From Promethearchaeota archaeon (GTDB lineage Archaea > Asgardarchaeota > Lokiarchaeia > Sigynarchaeales > SOKP01): a stretch of 64,000 nt of DNA. The stretch lies in the NCBI GenBank assembly GCA_013375495.1, contig JABXKC010000015.1, forward strand, positions 14,099 to 78,098, given 5' to 3'. The translations under genes were made by a program, and so were the position numbers. Of this stretch, positions 45,914 to 55,180 are shown piece by piece. How positions within the stretch are numbered: position 1 is the first letter of the stretch; the number at the start of each line of letters is the position of its first letter. The notes beneath the pieces are model-generated. The model was not told the DNA's origin, ran no database searches, and worked only from the letters and a program-made list of their open reading frames with translations.

Positions 45914-47728
45914 TTATAATTTATTACCGCACTTATTACAGAATGTGTAATCAGAAGATAAAATTGACCCGCATTGTTCACAGATTAATAGATCCTTAGA
46001 TTTATTTTTTGGTTTTTCTTCTTGAGCTGGTTGAGTAGGCGTAAACGCTGTAAAAGCATTAGATTCAGCTTCAATATCCGCTACATTAGGTATAATTCTT
46101 AATTTAGATGTCCCCCCTTCCTTAGGTTTACTTTCTCCCACAAGAGGCATGAAGGGAACGCTTTGGATTGGTGTGGAGTCTTCAGTTTTTTGAGCGAGAG
46201 TTTGAAATAAAGAATCTATCTCAGGTGTAGGTTTTGTTGGAGTAGAAGTTTTTGAAGGTCTAGATTTTGTTGGTTCAGATTTCTTTTCTTTTTTATCTTT
46301 TTTCGATTTCTTCATAGCTTCAATTAATTTCTCTTGCTTCTCCTGTTCTTCAATGTTTTTCTTCTCTTTTTCAATCTTGGCCTTTTCTTTGTCTTGTTTC
46401 TTTTTTTCCTTAGCTTTCTTTTTCTTCTCCTTCTTGTTTATTATTGCTTGAGGCATATAATCAATTAACGAATCAGAAGAAGATGCGGGAGTTGTCGGGG
46501 GTTGAAAAATCGGGGATTCGCTAACCAAATCTGGTTGGGGCTTAGGGTTAGGTTCGAATGTCATTGAAGCGGGTTGTGGTTTAAGAGGTTCTTCCCTTTT
46601 AATTACGCGAAATGGGGTATGACTTATAGTACTTTCTGTTAGTTTTTCTGAGTAAGAGCTCTGAAATTCTTTGGGAGGTGGTGCGGGTTCTGGAACATTA
46701 GATGTAAAAGGAATTGTTTTTGGTTTATAAATCTTATCATCACTGACACTATCAAACACTAAAGTTTTTCCTTTGGATATATCATCATTATTTAAGGCTT
46801 CTAGTTCTGATTTCACAGCATCTTTAATCAAAATTTCATCGGGAGTTTTAAATTCTATTTCAGTTTGTTCGGGTATTGAGATTTCGGGAATATATTGCGG
46901 TTCCGTCGTTGGTGCTGGTTCGGGGACTGGTGGCGCCTCAAATTCAATCTCTGGTTCAGATTCAAAATGAGGAGCGGGTTCTATTAATTCACTTAATTTC
47001 GGTTCGGGGACTGGTGGCGCCTCAAATTCAATCTCAGGCTGTACTTCTTTGATTTGGGTAGGCTCGGGGACAGGTGGGGCAATATATGTGTCTTGAGGTT
47101 CGCTAGAAGGCGTTCTAGGGAGGGAGATTTGAACTCCTTCTTTGATAACGTGTCCTGGAGCATAGACTGTAGTATTAGCAACCAGTTGCTCAGGAACACC
47201 TTGTCCTATCATTAAACAGGCAAGAATGTAAAAACAATCTCCTACACCATCACCTGTTTTAGCTGAAGTTTCCATATAATATAAATTGAAATCTTTGGTA
47301 AATTTACTAATCTCCTCAGCTGAAACGGCTCTTTGGTCAATTAAATCGCTTTTATTTCCAACAAGCAATACTGGAATTTCAGCTTTTATGTTTGCTCTAA
47401 CTTCTTCTATCCATTGTGGCAAATGTTCAAAACTTGCGGAGTTTGTTAGATCAAAAACGAGTATTGTTCCTAACGATCCCCTATAGTACATTGGTCTTAT
47501 GGAACTAAATCGTTCTTGGCCCCCCGTATCCCAGAGCTGGAGTTTACACTTAATCGGACCTTCAGATGTGTCAATTGAAATTGTTTTCACGTGAAAATCA
47601 ACCCCAATTGTCATTTTATAATCCTCGGTAAAGAATCCTTTTGAAAACCGGAGTGTAAGAGCTGTTTTACCAACTCCTCCATCACCTACAACAATAGATT
47701 TAAAAAGATAATCGTATTCATCAGCCAT
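45914..47728 (-). CDS. Rab-like GTPase with long disordered tail and C-terminal zinc ribbon
   Basis: 604 residues. Residues about 8-175 form a complete Rab-type G domain: GDGGVGKTAL (G1), TIGVDFHVK (switch I), WDTGGQERF (G3), NKSD (G4), ETSAK (G5). The next 400 residues are Pro/Glu/Ser-rich, with three PPVPEP-type repeats and a Lys-rich helical stretch (about 430-490). The last 25 residues are a zinc ribbon (CEQC, CNKC). Rab proteins switch on membrane traffic in eukaryotes. There is no prenylation Cys, so membrane attachment, if any, must use another route. Confidence 0.92.
   Translation of the reverse strand: MADEYDYLFKSIVVGDGGVGKTALTLRFSKGFFTEDYKMTIGVDFHVKTISIDTSEGPIKCKLQLWDTGGQERFSSIRPMYYRGSLGTILVFDLTNSASFEHLPQWIEEVRANIKAEIPVLLVGNKSDLIDQRAVSAEEISKFTKDFNLYYMETSAKTGDGVGDCFYILACLMIGQGVPEQLVANTTVYAPGHVIKEGVQISLPRTPSSEPQDTYIAPPVPEPTQIKEVQPEIEFEAPPVPEPKLSELIEPAPHFESEPEIEFEAPPVPEPAPTTEPQYIPEISIPEQTEIEFKTPDEILIKDAVKSELEALNNDDISKGKTLVFDSVSDDKIYKPKTIPFTSNVPEPAPPPKEFQSSYSEKLTESTISHTPFRVIKREEPLKPQPASMTFEPNPKPQPDLVSESPIFQPPTTPASSSDSLIDYMPQAIINKKEKKKKAKEKKKQDKEKAKIEKEKKNIEEQEKQEKLIEAMKKSKKDKKEKKSEPTKSRPSKTSTPTKPTPEIDSLFQTLAQKTEDSTPIQSVPFMPLVGESKPKEGGTSKLRIIPNVADIEAESNAFTAFTPTQPAQEEKPKNKSKDLLICEQCGSILSSDYTFCNKCGNKL
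46917..47035 (-). repeat. 35-base direct repeats inside the GTPase tail
   Basis: Identical 35-base copies lie at 46917-46951 and 47001-47035, 84 bases apart, with a diverged third at about 47060-47080. They code for EIEFEAPPVPEP. The identity at DNA level points to a recent in-frame duplication in the disordered tail. Confidence 0.9.
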
Positions 47729-47999
47729 CTTAAATCTTCCATTAATGTGTTTGATCTTTATTTTTAAATTTAAAACAACAAATAAAGTTCTTATATTATT
47801 ATTATTATTAATAAAAATTTATTTAATTATACTTTTGGATAATTTACATCTTATTCTCTAAATTCCCCTTGATTAATGAAAAGGTATTTTGAATATATTT
47901 CGAGGGTATATTCATGTATTCGAATATATAACTCATATAAAATACTCAAACAACTTTATATCCAATTTATTAGGTTATTTTGTTATGAAAACCTTGTTG

Positions 48000-48875
48000 T
48001 TATTTTAGTTCTTTTTCTAGTTCAATATTTTCAAACCAACTTTCAATCTCATTCAATTCCTCTTTTGGAAATTCGTAGGAGTGTTCAATATCGGGATATA
48101 ATCCTTTTTCTACCTCTTTTCTATAGTCATTTATAGCCATTCGAACGGAATTACCAATATCCCCAAAATATTTGAGAAATTTAGGTTTAAAATCTGTAAA
48201 AAGTCCCAACATATCGTTTATGACTAGTATTTGCCCATCGCAATGCGATCCAGCGCCAATACCAATTGTAGGGATGTCTACCGATTTTGTTATTAGTTTT
48301 GCAATTTGCCAGGGAATGCTCTCAAGCACGATTGAAAAAACTCCTGTTTTTTCTAACTTTTTAGCGTCAAAAATTAACTTTTTGGCGGCTTCTACGGTTT
48401 TTCCTTGTACTAAGAAACCTCCAAATTCATAGATTGCTTGAGGAGTTAGTCCTATGTGCCCCATTACTTGTATATCTGCATCGATCATAGCTTTTATCGT
48501 CGGACAAATTTTCGCCCCACCCTCAACTTTCACGGCTTCCGCGCTACCTTCTTGAATAAATCGTCCCGCGTTTTTTACTGCCTCTTTGATCCCGATTTTA
48601 TAAGATAAAAACGGCATATCGGCAACTACCATAGAATTTGACACTCCTCGAGCTACTGCTTTAGTATGGTGAATCATTTCGTCCATTGTGACCGACAATG
48701 TATTTTGATATCCAAGCACTACCATGGAGAGGGAATCACCTACGAGAATTAAATCTATCCCACAATCATCGACGATTTTAGCAAAAGAATAATCGTATGA
48801 GGTAATGGTTACGATTTTTTCTCCCTGCTTTTTTTTCTCGATGATTTTCTTGGCTGTCATTTTTTGAAGCGCCAT
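48000..48875 (-). CDS. panB: 3-methyl-2-oxobutanoate hydroxymethyltransferase
   Basis: 291 residues. PanB transfers a hydroxymethyl group from methylenetetrahydrofolate or a C1 carrier to ketoisovalerate, making ketopantoate for CoA. Motifs are intact: TSYDYSFAKIVDDCGIDLILVGDSLSMVVLG, the metal Asp in VADMPFLSY, and EAVKVEGG. The sequence extends slightly beyond bacterial enzymes with an acidic C-terminal helix. With MfnA 3 kb away, it suggests a local source of both halves of pantothenate. Confidence 0.94.
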   Translation of the reverse strand: MALQKMTAKKIIEKKKQGEKIVTITSYDYSFAKIVDDCGIDLILVGDSLSMVVLGYQNTLSVTMDEMIHHTKAVARGVSNSMVVADMPFLSYKIGIKEAVKNAGRFIQEGSAEAVKVEGGAKICPTIKAMIDADIQVMGHIGLTPQAIYEFGGFLVQGKTVEAAKKLIFDAKKLEKTGVFSIVLESIPWQIAKLITKSVDIPTIGIGAGSHCDGQILVINDMLGLFTDFKPKFLKYFGDIGNSVRMAINDYRKEVEKGLYPDIEHSYEFPKEELNEIESWFENIELEKELK

Positions 48876-48986
48876 ATATGAACTAACCTTATACTTTAGA
48901 AAAATATTTTGTTTATTTGAAAAAAATAAAAATTTTATAAAAATAGATATAGAGGAGAAATAAGTAAATATTGGTTTAGTTCGAAT

Positions 48987-49931
48987 TCATGTAAAACTTG
49001 TTTGTAAAATATGTCTTAGTTTTTCTAATTCAATCTTAATTTCATTAATATTACTTACTGTCGCACTAATTCCGATGTAAAAAGTATTATCTTTATTCTC
49101 CGATAAGATTGAAAATTTTTTAACATAATCAGTTTTATCCTTCGAGAGTGCTATTCTATCGTCTATGTTGACATCCTCATCCTTTAACCTCTGAAAAAAT
49201 TCGAGATCCTCACTAATCTTGCTGCTTATTTTCGCTTCAAACTCTCTTATGTCCATTGTATCTAGATAGTGATCGGATATAATTATACCCGAATCTGTGT
49301 ATAAAATTGCATATCTACAATCAAATTGATTTACTAACTTATTTAATCCGTCAGCTATATCGTCTAAATTTAATAAACTATTTAACGAATGAGAAAAGGC
49401 TTTAGAAATTGATGATATATCGTAATATGATGTGTTGTAAAATTCAAATTTAATATCCTTGTTCTGCGATTTAATCAAATTTTTAATCATATTCGCTCTA
49501 TCTAGAAACTCTTCGCTATTCCTAAACTTGGGATCAAATTTGTTAAAACATAGTATTACCTCATTTGAATAACTCAAAGTTCTATAGATATCAAGTAATT
49601 CGTGAATGTACTCAATAGTTTCTTCAAATTTGATTTCATCTTGAATGTCTATAAGATAATAAATATAATCTGTATCTTCAAAATAAATAGGATTATTCAT
49701 GTAAATTTTTCTGAATTTTTTTTGTCCCCCCATGTCCCAGAGATTAATTCGGAAGGTTTTAAGAAACTTGAAAGAGCTATAATCTATTTTTATTGTAGGT
49801 TTTAAATTTTTAACTCGCTCATAAAAGTTATACTTTTGCCTTAACGCTATCAAAGCGCTCGTTTTGCCAGCGTTATCTAGTCCTGCAATAACCAGCTTAA
49901 ATTCTTTTGATTTACGAGGATTTTTGGTCAT
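48987..49931 (-). CDS. Rag/Arf-like GTPase with C-terminal roadblock-like domain
   Basis: 314 residues. G domain (about 12-190): GLDNAGKTSAL (G1), WDMGGQKKF (G3), FNKFDPK in place of NKxD (G4). The layout and the K-x-D-P variant recall Arf, SRbeta and Gtr/Rag GTPases. The C-terminal part (about 195-310) has roadblock/longin-type strands (CRYAILYTDSGIIISDHY; TFYIGISA), as in Rag proteins that dimerise through such a domain. Rag GTPases signal nutrient state at lysosomes in eukaryotes. A second gene of the same build lies at 58923. There is no signal for lipid attachment. Confidence 0.85.
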   Translation of the reverse strand: MTKNPRKSKEFKLVIAGLDNAGKTSALIALRQKYNFYERVKNLKPTIKIDYSSFKFLKTFRINLWDMGGQKKFRKIYMNNPIYFEDTDYIYYLIDIQDEIKFEETIEYIHELLDIYRTLSYSNEVILCFNKFDPKFRNSEEFLDRANMIKNLIKSQNKDIKFEFYNTSYYDISSISKAFSHSLNSLLNLDDIADGLNKLVNQFDCRYAILYTDSGIIISDHYLDTMDIREFEAKISSKISEDLEFFQRLKDEDVNIDDRIALSKDKTDYVKKFSILSENKDNTFYIGISATVSNINEIKIELEKLRHILQTSFT

Positions 49932-50131
49932 AATACTCGAGCATTAACTTTTTTTAATAGACATTTTCTAAAATTAATTTATAAATCTTGTTTTTTTTAT
50001 TTATTTTTATTGATTTTTCCGTTGATTTACCAAAAAATATCGATTTAGAATAATCTAATTATTATCAATAAGGTTTTTTAGTATACTATTCATTAAATAA
50101 ATCTGATAAAATAAACAAGAATTTGATAATT

Positions 50132-51157
50132 ATGGATGCTAAAGAGATAGATTATTATTCTCTAGGTTTCGATTTTATTGAAACTAAAGAAATGTTCGTT
50201 TCAAATTATGAAGATGCCAACTGGGATAAAGGAAAATTAAAACCTTTCGGTAATTTTGAAATTTCCCCCGCTGCCTGTGTGTTAAACTATGGGCAAGGAA
50301 TTTTCGAGGGCATGAAGGCTTTAAAAACTAAAAAAGGAGAGATTGTTCTTTTTAGACCAAAAGAAAACGCAAAAAGGTTCAACGATAGTGCCGACAGATT
50401 GTTAATGCCAAATTATGATACAGACGATTTTGTTTCTGCTGTAAAAGAAGTAGTGAAAGCTAACGAAGATTACATACCTCCTTATGATAGTGGTGGAGCG
50501 CTCTATATTCGACCTATAATGATTGGAACGGGCCCCATAGTCGGAGTAAAACCCGCTAAAGAATATAAATTAATCATATTTACGGTTCCAGTAGGACCAT
50601 ATTTTCCAGAAGGTTTTAAGGGTATTGATTTAGAAATTACAAAAAAGTATACGAGAGCTGCCCCTGGCGGAACTGGTGCTTCAAAAACCTGCTGTAATTA
50701 CGCAGGATCTATGCTACCCGCGAAAGAAACGAAAGAAAAGGGATTTTCACAAGTAATATTTCTAGACGCTGTCCATATGGAATTTATAGATGAGGTCGGA
50801 ACAGCAAATTTTTTTGCGGTGATTAATGGAACTCTGGTAACCCCAAAAACGGCTGGAACGATTTTACCTGGCATTACTCGAAAATCAATACTAGAATTAG
50901 CTTCAAAGAAAATCGGAATGAACACGGAAGAGAGAGATGTTTCCTACAAAGAATTGTTTGAAGATTCTTGTACTGAAGTTTTTTGTTCGGGAACTGCTGC
51001 TGTTGTCACTCCAATTAAATCTGTTGCACTTGACGATAAAAAACGGATTTTTAGCGAAGGTGAACCAGGTGAATTTACGAGAAAAATATACGAACTCTTA
51101 ATAGGAATTCAGCGTTTAGATACCGAAGATGAATTTGGATGGATTGAGAAAGTTTAA
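50132..51157 (+). CDS. ilvE: Branched-chain amino acid aminotransferase
   Basis: About 341 residues from ATG 50132 (TTG at 50123 in frame). Fold type IV PLP enzyme: YGQGIFEGMKALK near residue 53, the substrate Arg in LFRPKENAKRFNDSADRL, the PLP lysine in GASKTCCNYAGSM, and EVFCSGTAAVVTPI. The sequence belongs to the longer group II (eukaryotic and many bacterial) branch. It interconverts valine, leucine and isoleucine with their keto acids; ketoisovalerate is also PanB's substrate. Divergent from the Rag-like gene at 48987. Confidence 0.93.
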   Translation: MDAKEIDYYSLGFDFIETKEMFVSNYEDANWDKGKLKPFGNFEISPAACVLNYGQGIFEGMKALKTKKGEIVLFRPKENAKRFNDSADRLLMPNYDTDDFVSAVKEVVKANEDYIPPYDSGGALYIRPIMIGTGPIVGVKPAKEYKLIIFTVPVGPYFPEGFKGIDLEITKKYTRAAPGGTGASKTCCNYAGSMLPAKETKEKGFSQVIFLDAVHMEFIDEVGTANFFAVINGTLVTPKTAGTILPGITRKSILELASKKIGMNTEERDVSYKELFEDSCTEVFCSGTAAVVTPIKSVALDDKKRIFSEGEPGEFTRKIYELLIGIQRLDTEDEFGWIEKV

Positions 51158-51182
51158 TAATTCTTTTAATTAGCAGGTTAAT

Positions 51183-51692
51183 TTAAAGAAACAGATTTCC
51201 TATTAAAATTCTAAAAGCTTTTTCAATATTTTCCCCATTCTTAGACGATATTTTTATATACGTTATTATATTCTCATACTCTTGCTTAATTTCTGAGATG
51301 AAATTGTCGATAGCTTGGTATTCATAAGGGGTAATTAAATCACTTTTGGTTCCTATCAATATAATAGGAATATTACCGAAAGTTTCTAGTGTAACTAGCC
51401 AATCATTAACGTTTTCTATGGTATTGATTCTCGTTAAATCAAAAAGAATAAAAGCGGCTAGAGAGCCTTCAACAAAATCATTTAACAGCGTTTTAAATTG
51501 AGATTGCCCGGCAAAATCCCACATAATAAAATTGAATTCAGTTCCGTTAATATAAATACTTTTTGAGTAAAAATCAACGCCTCTAGTCAATTCACTATTA
51601 TCTTCAAAACTATCGTTAACGAGACGATTTAAAAATGAGGTTTTTCCTACTCCGCCATCTCCAGAAACTATGACCTTTACTGTTTTTTTCAT
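51183..51692 (-). CDS. Single-domain small GTPase, Rab/Ras-like
   Basis: 169 residues, just a G domain: GDGGVGKTSFLNRL (G1), RGVDFYSKS (switch I), WDFAGQSQF (G3), TKSD in place of NKxD (G4), and SSKNGENI (G5). Thr in place of Asn at G4 is found in some small GTPases and usually keeps guanine binding. No C-terminal Cys. It lies 133 bases downstream of the longin/TPR-like gene on the same strand, suggesting the two act as a switch and regulator. Confidence 0.9.
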   Translation of the reverse strand: MKKTVKVIVSGDGGVGKTSFLNRLVNDSFEDNSELTRGVDFYSKSIYINGTEFNFIMWDFAGQSQFKTLLNDFVEGSLAAFILFDLTRINTIENVNDWLVTLETFGNIPIILIGTKSDLITPYEYQAIDNFISEIKQEYENIITYIKISSKNGENIEKAFRILIGNLFL

Positions 51693-51825
51693 GATTACTA
51701 GTATCTGTGTAGATAAAGATTAAAAAAATACTAATTACGGTTAATTTGTGTAATATTAACACGTAAAAAAGTTTTTACTTATTTTTAGCTTATTAGATTG
51801 TTACAAAAGTGTCTAATACGTAAAA

Positions 51826-53199
51826 TTAAATTTCTTCTCTAAGCTTTAAGATTTTTCTCTTAAATTTCTTTATCCTAGGGTCGGTTATATTATAGACTTT
51901 AAAGCCATCAAGTATTTCTAAAGCTTTTTGATAATGATTGATGCTGTTAATAAAATCACCGTATTTTTCAGCGTTTTCTGCTTTTTCAATATTGAACTCT
52001 AATTCTATGTACTTGGATTTATGTTCTAAATTAATGATTTTTTGCGAAATCTTATTAATTTCTTCTTTAAATTTAAAATCCTTAGCTATATACAGCGCTT
52101 TATTGTACTCATTGAGTGTAACTTGATATCTTGAATCTTTTTCTGCCGTTTTTGCTTTACGCATTATTTCCTTGACTAACTTTTTTGCTGAATATTTGTC
52201 CATCGTTTCTAATTGGTCTTTCAATGTGTCAATATCAGTATTATTCATGGTAATTGATGATATTGAGCTAGTTTTTATCTCTTTTTTTTGATCAGCTGCT
52301 TGAACTGATTCAATATTATCTGCTATTGCTTCTATTGAAGTAGGAGTGAACACATTTCTTTCAAGAAGCTGATGAATTTCATAAATAACGACTTCGTCTT
52401 CAATATTTACGATTTTATTTAAGCGTTTAAGCATATTATAAATAAAAAAGAATGGTTTCACCGTAAGCATTTCCTTTGCGAGATTATATATTGCGTTTTG
52501 AACTAAACTTCTTTTTACTTCTTCTAACTCATACGGGGGGATTGATCGAGCTAATGTCATTGGAAACATAATATTTATATTAAATGACTCTACGATAGCA
52601 TTAATCATATTTTTAAAATCAATAGCACCGGTATCTTGAAATATAATAAGCTCATCTTTGAAGGATTGTTCAAATTCTTCTACAAATCGAAAAGTATGAT
52701 TTTTCAGTTTATTGGAAGCTTTATGATCGAGTATTAAACATATTCTAACATAATCTCCATCCTTGAGAAGAATGTTAAAGCTTTTATATTGAAATTCATA
52801 ATAATTATATTCAAACGAAGGTATAATATATTGGTCTGAAACTTCTCCCGATTCGGAAAAAGTTATATTGGCTTGAATAAAGCCACTCAATAAATCTGCA
52901 TCGATATCGACTCCCGAGACTGCGTAATTTAATAAGGTTAGCCCTGATCCCTTATCCATTATAATAATGTGCTTAATGTTTAACACATCCAAGAACTTCT
53001 GCCAAATTGTTTCTCTTTCCAATTTTTGCTGCTTTTCAATGGAATCTACTTTATAAATCTCTATGGTTGAATCGAATTCGAACCCTAATTCCTTTAATCG
53101 GGTTTTTATACATTCTATGCAAGATAACTTCTCTTTTGGGCACTTATTCTCGTTATACCCGCAATTATATCCTAACCCGTTAATCTTAAAGTAAACCAT
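51826..53199 (-). CDS. Longin-like protein with TPR-like C-terminus
   Basis: 457 residues. A short Cys-rich start (CGYNENKCPKEKLSCIEC) may bind metal. Residues about 70-185 show the longin pattern: HIIIMDKGSGLTLLNYAV, helix with LLSGFIQANITF, strands with YEFQYKSFNILLKDGDYVRICLILD, then a long helix. A helical mid region and two or three TPR-like helix pairs follow (about 350-440, e.g. YQVTLNEYNKALYIAKDF and FINSINHYQKALEIL). Longin proteins in TRAPP and Mon1-Ccz1 are GTPase exchange factors. Genes for longin and GTPase are adjacent, supporting such a link. Confidence 0.78.
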   Translation of the reverse strand: MVYFKINGLGYNCGYNENKCPKEKLSCIECIKTRLKELGFEFDSTIEIYKVDSIEKQQKLERETIWQKFLDVLNIKHIIIMDKGSGLTLLNYAVSGVDIDADLLSGFIQANITFSESGEVSDQYIIPSFEYNYYEFQYKSFNILLKDGDYVRICLILDHKASNKLKNHTFRFVEEFEQSFKDELIIFQDTGAIDFKNMINAIVESFNINIMFPMTLARSIPPYELEEVKRSLVQNAIYNLAKEMLTVKPFFFIYNMLKRLNKIVNIEDEVVIYEIHQLLERNVFTPTSIEAIADNIESVQAADQKKEIKTSSISSITMNNTDIDTLKDQLETMDKYSAKKLVKEIMRKAKTAEKDSRYQVTLNEYNKALYIAKDFKFKEEINKISQKIINLEHKSKYIELEFNIEKAENAEKYGDFINSINHYQKALEILDGFKVYNITDPRIKKFKRKILKLREEI

Positions 53200-53409
53200 A
53201 AAAAACCCCTGAAATGAATCTGTTCTTTCTACTTATTATTTGCGAGACTATTTCTAAAATAATGGAAGTTCTTCCTCTTAAAATTAAGTTAAACGAAAAA
53301 AAAAGAGGGTTTATAAAAGAATTTTACAAAATAATGTTTAGAATAGATAAGTTATTTTAATTTAATATTAAAATCGAAATATCTTCTATAAAGTCAAAGG
53401 TTATAAAAA

Positions 53410-54228
53410 ATGGAAAGTAAAAAGAAAAAGTTTCTATATAGTATCTTTACCATAATTCTCGTTTTAACGATCTTCTTTAGCGTTTTATACTATTTGTATT
53501 GGCCTACTTTAATTGCTACGATCTTTAGCAGTGAAGGTTTATGGATAGGCGTAGTCCTTATAATTTGCAGAACCTTAATACTAGGAATTATGTCGTTCTT
53601 TCTTTATCGAAAGTGGTTAAGACAAGAAGCAATATACATATCAGATGCTTATTTTTTATTCGGATCTTTTTTTGGAATATTAACTTGCGCAAAAGTCTAC
53701 GATCTTTTTTACAATTTGGTAATAATCTCCGGTGTTTTTAATCCTGAATTCGTTTTACTTTTAGTAAAAATACGGTTTTTCATAATAATTGTGAACTTAT
53801 TACCTGTATTATACATTGGTTTAGACGCGATTCTTATATATATTAATATGAATAAGAATAAAGAGATGGATAAGAAGCAATTTAGCAAGTTAAGGTTAAG
53901 AATAATGTTTGGTTTTGCTTTGGTAACTGCGCTGGTGATTGTTTTAGCACCAACATTGAATTTCCTTAATCTCGTGTTTCCCTTCATCACTATATTAATC
54001 TACATTGCAATTGCTTTCATGTTTTTGTTCATGTACAAAAATAAGCGTCTCACTCAAGCTAACGGATTGATAATCGGAATTGCTTTCATTTGCTTTATCG
54101 TTTCAAATTTGCTGAGGACTATATTAATTAATATAAATCTTTCTTATAGTATTTTTGCTGAATTAATCGATATTGGTATCAATTTATTCATGTTTATTGG
54201 ATTCATTTCCAAACCTAAATATGCATAA
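53410..54228 (+). CDS. Polytopic membrane protein, seven to eight helices
   Basis: 272 residues. Predicted helices at about 10-32, 43-63, 76-98, 108-145 (long), 163-183, 186-208, 214-236 and 246-266, with basic loops (RKWLRQ; NKEMDKKQFSKLRLR) that face inside by the positive-inside rule. No family is recognised. It is followed 154 bases later by a second polytopic protein on the same strand. Confidence 0.65.
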   Translation: MESKKKKFLYSIFTIILVLTIFFSVLYYLYWPTLIATIFSSEGLWIGVVLIICRTLILGIMSFFLYRKWLRQEAIYISDAYFLFGSFFGILTCAKVYDLFYNLVIISGVFNPEFVLLLVKIRFFIIIVNLLPVLYIGLDAILIYINMNKNKEMDKKQFSKLRLRIMFGFALVTALVIVLAPTLNFLNLVFPFITILIYIAIAFMFLFMYKNKRLTQANGLIIGIAFICFIVSNLLRTILININLSYSIFAELIDIGINLFMFIGFISKPKYA

Positions 54229-54382
54229 TGACATCTTTCTAACGATCTAAATAAAGGTAAATCTGACCCTTTTTTTTTGAATTTTTACACTTTTAATATT
54301 CTTCTTCAGTTTGGGGGATTATTTTCGAGCTTTAAAAACTTTAATTTAAAAATACTATAAGAATAACCATTTGGTGGTTTAA

Positions 54383-55081
54383 TTGAAGTTAATTAAAAAT
54401 TGGAAATTATTTGCTTCGTTATTCATAATATTCGGTCCCGCTCAGTACATCGTATTAACGGCTGTAGCTATGTTGTTTTACGCAGGAGGAACTATGATAA
54501 ACCCTCTAAGCCCAGGGTATTTTTTTTGGGGTAATTTTTTTAGCGATTTAGGCCGCGTTATAGCGCTTTCAGGAGCTCCAAACGTCGTTTCCTTTACTAT
54601 ATTTACGATAACTGCAATAATACTAAGTCTTTCTTTTATCCCCTTTGCGCTCGTAATATCATCGTATTTCAAAAGCAATAAAACGCAGTATTTAGTAGCT
54701 AGAATAGGGTCCTTAATCTGTCTAACTTCCATAATTTTTTTAATAGGTACTATTCTTACTCCTTGGGATATCTTTGACAGAACGCATTTGATGTTTGCCA
54801 ACTTGTTTAACCTTACCGGTCTGCTTGGCATAGTTTTTTTTACAATCGCCGTTCTATACAATAAAGACTACCCTAATTTGTACGGTTTCGTATATATCGC
54901 GTTGTTAGTCATAGCAGTTATTTACACCATAGTTTTAATCAGCATACCAAAAGCTATAACGTTAGATGGACTAATATTACAAGCTTCCATGCAAAAATTC
55001 TCTCAATATTCTTTCTTACTCTGCTTTTTAATTCAAGGCTACGGAGCATGGAAACTACAAAAATATAAAGTGAAATTATAG
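54383..55081 (+). CDS. DUF998-like membrane protein
   Basis: 232 residues with six predicted helices (about 10-34, 70-96, 106-126, 134-158, 166-190, 204-222). The sequence FFWGNFFSDLGR between the first helices is the hallmark seen in DUF998 and related families of six-helix proteins. The start is TTG at 54383. Function is unknown in the family. Confidence 0.7.
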   Translation: MKLIKNWKLFASLFIIFGPAQYIVLTAVAMLFYAGGTMINPLSPGYFFWGNFFSDLGRVIALSGAPNVVSFTIFTITAIILSLSFIPFALVISSYFKSNKTQYLVARIGSLICLTSIIFLIGTILTPWDIFDRTHLMFANLFNLTGLLGIVFFTIAVLYNKDYPNLYGFVYIALLVIAVIYTIVLISIPKAITLDGLILQASMQKFSQYSFLLCFLIQGYGAWKLQKYKVKL

Positions 55082-55180
55082 ATTTTAAGCCTCAGTCTTG
55101 AAAACTTTCTGTTTTAGGGTTGAGTTTTTTATTCTTTTTTTTATCCTAAGTTAGGTAAGATAATATAGTTTATGTAGAAA

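Noticed and set aside
47876..48136. 86-codon plus-strand frame overlapping the end of panB
   Set aside because: Its second half is antisense to panB and the first half is AT-rich spacer; no motif.
53541..53741. Second frame inside the polytopic membrane protein gene
   Set aside because: It is a shadow in another frame of a hydrophobic coding region with good membrane topology.
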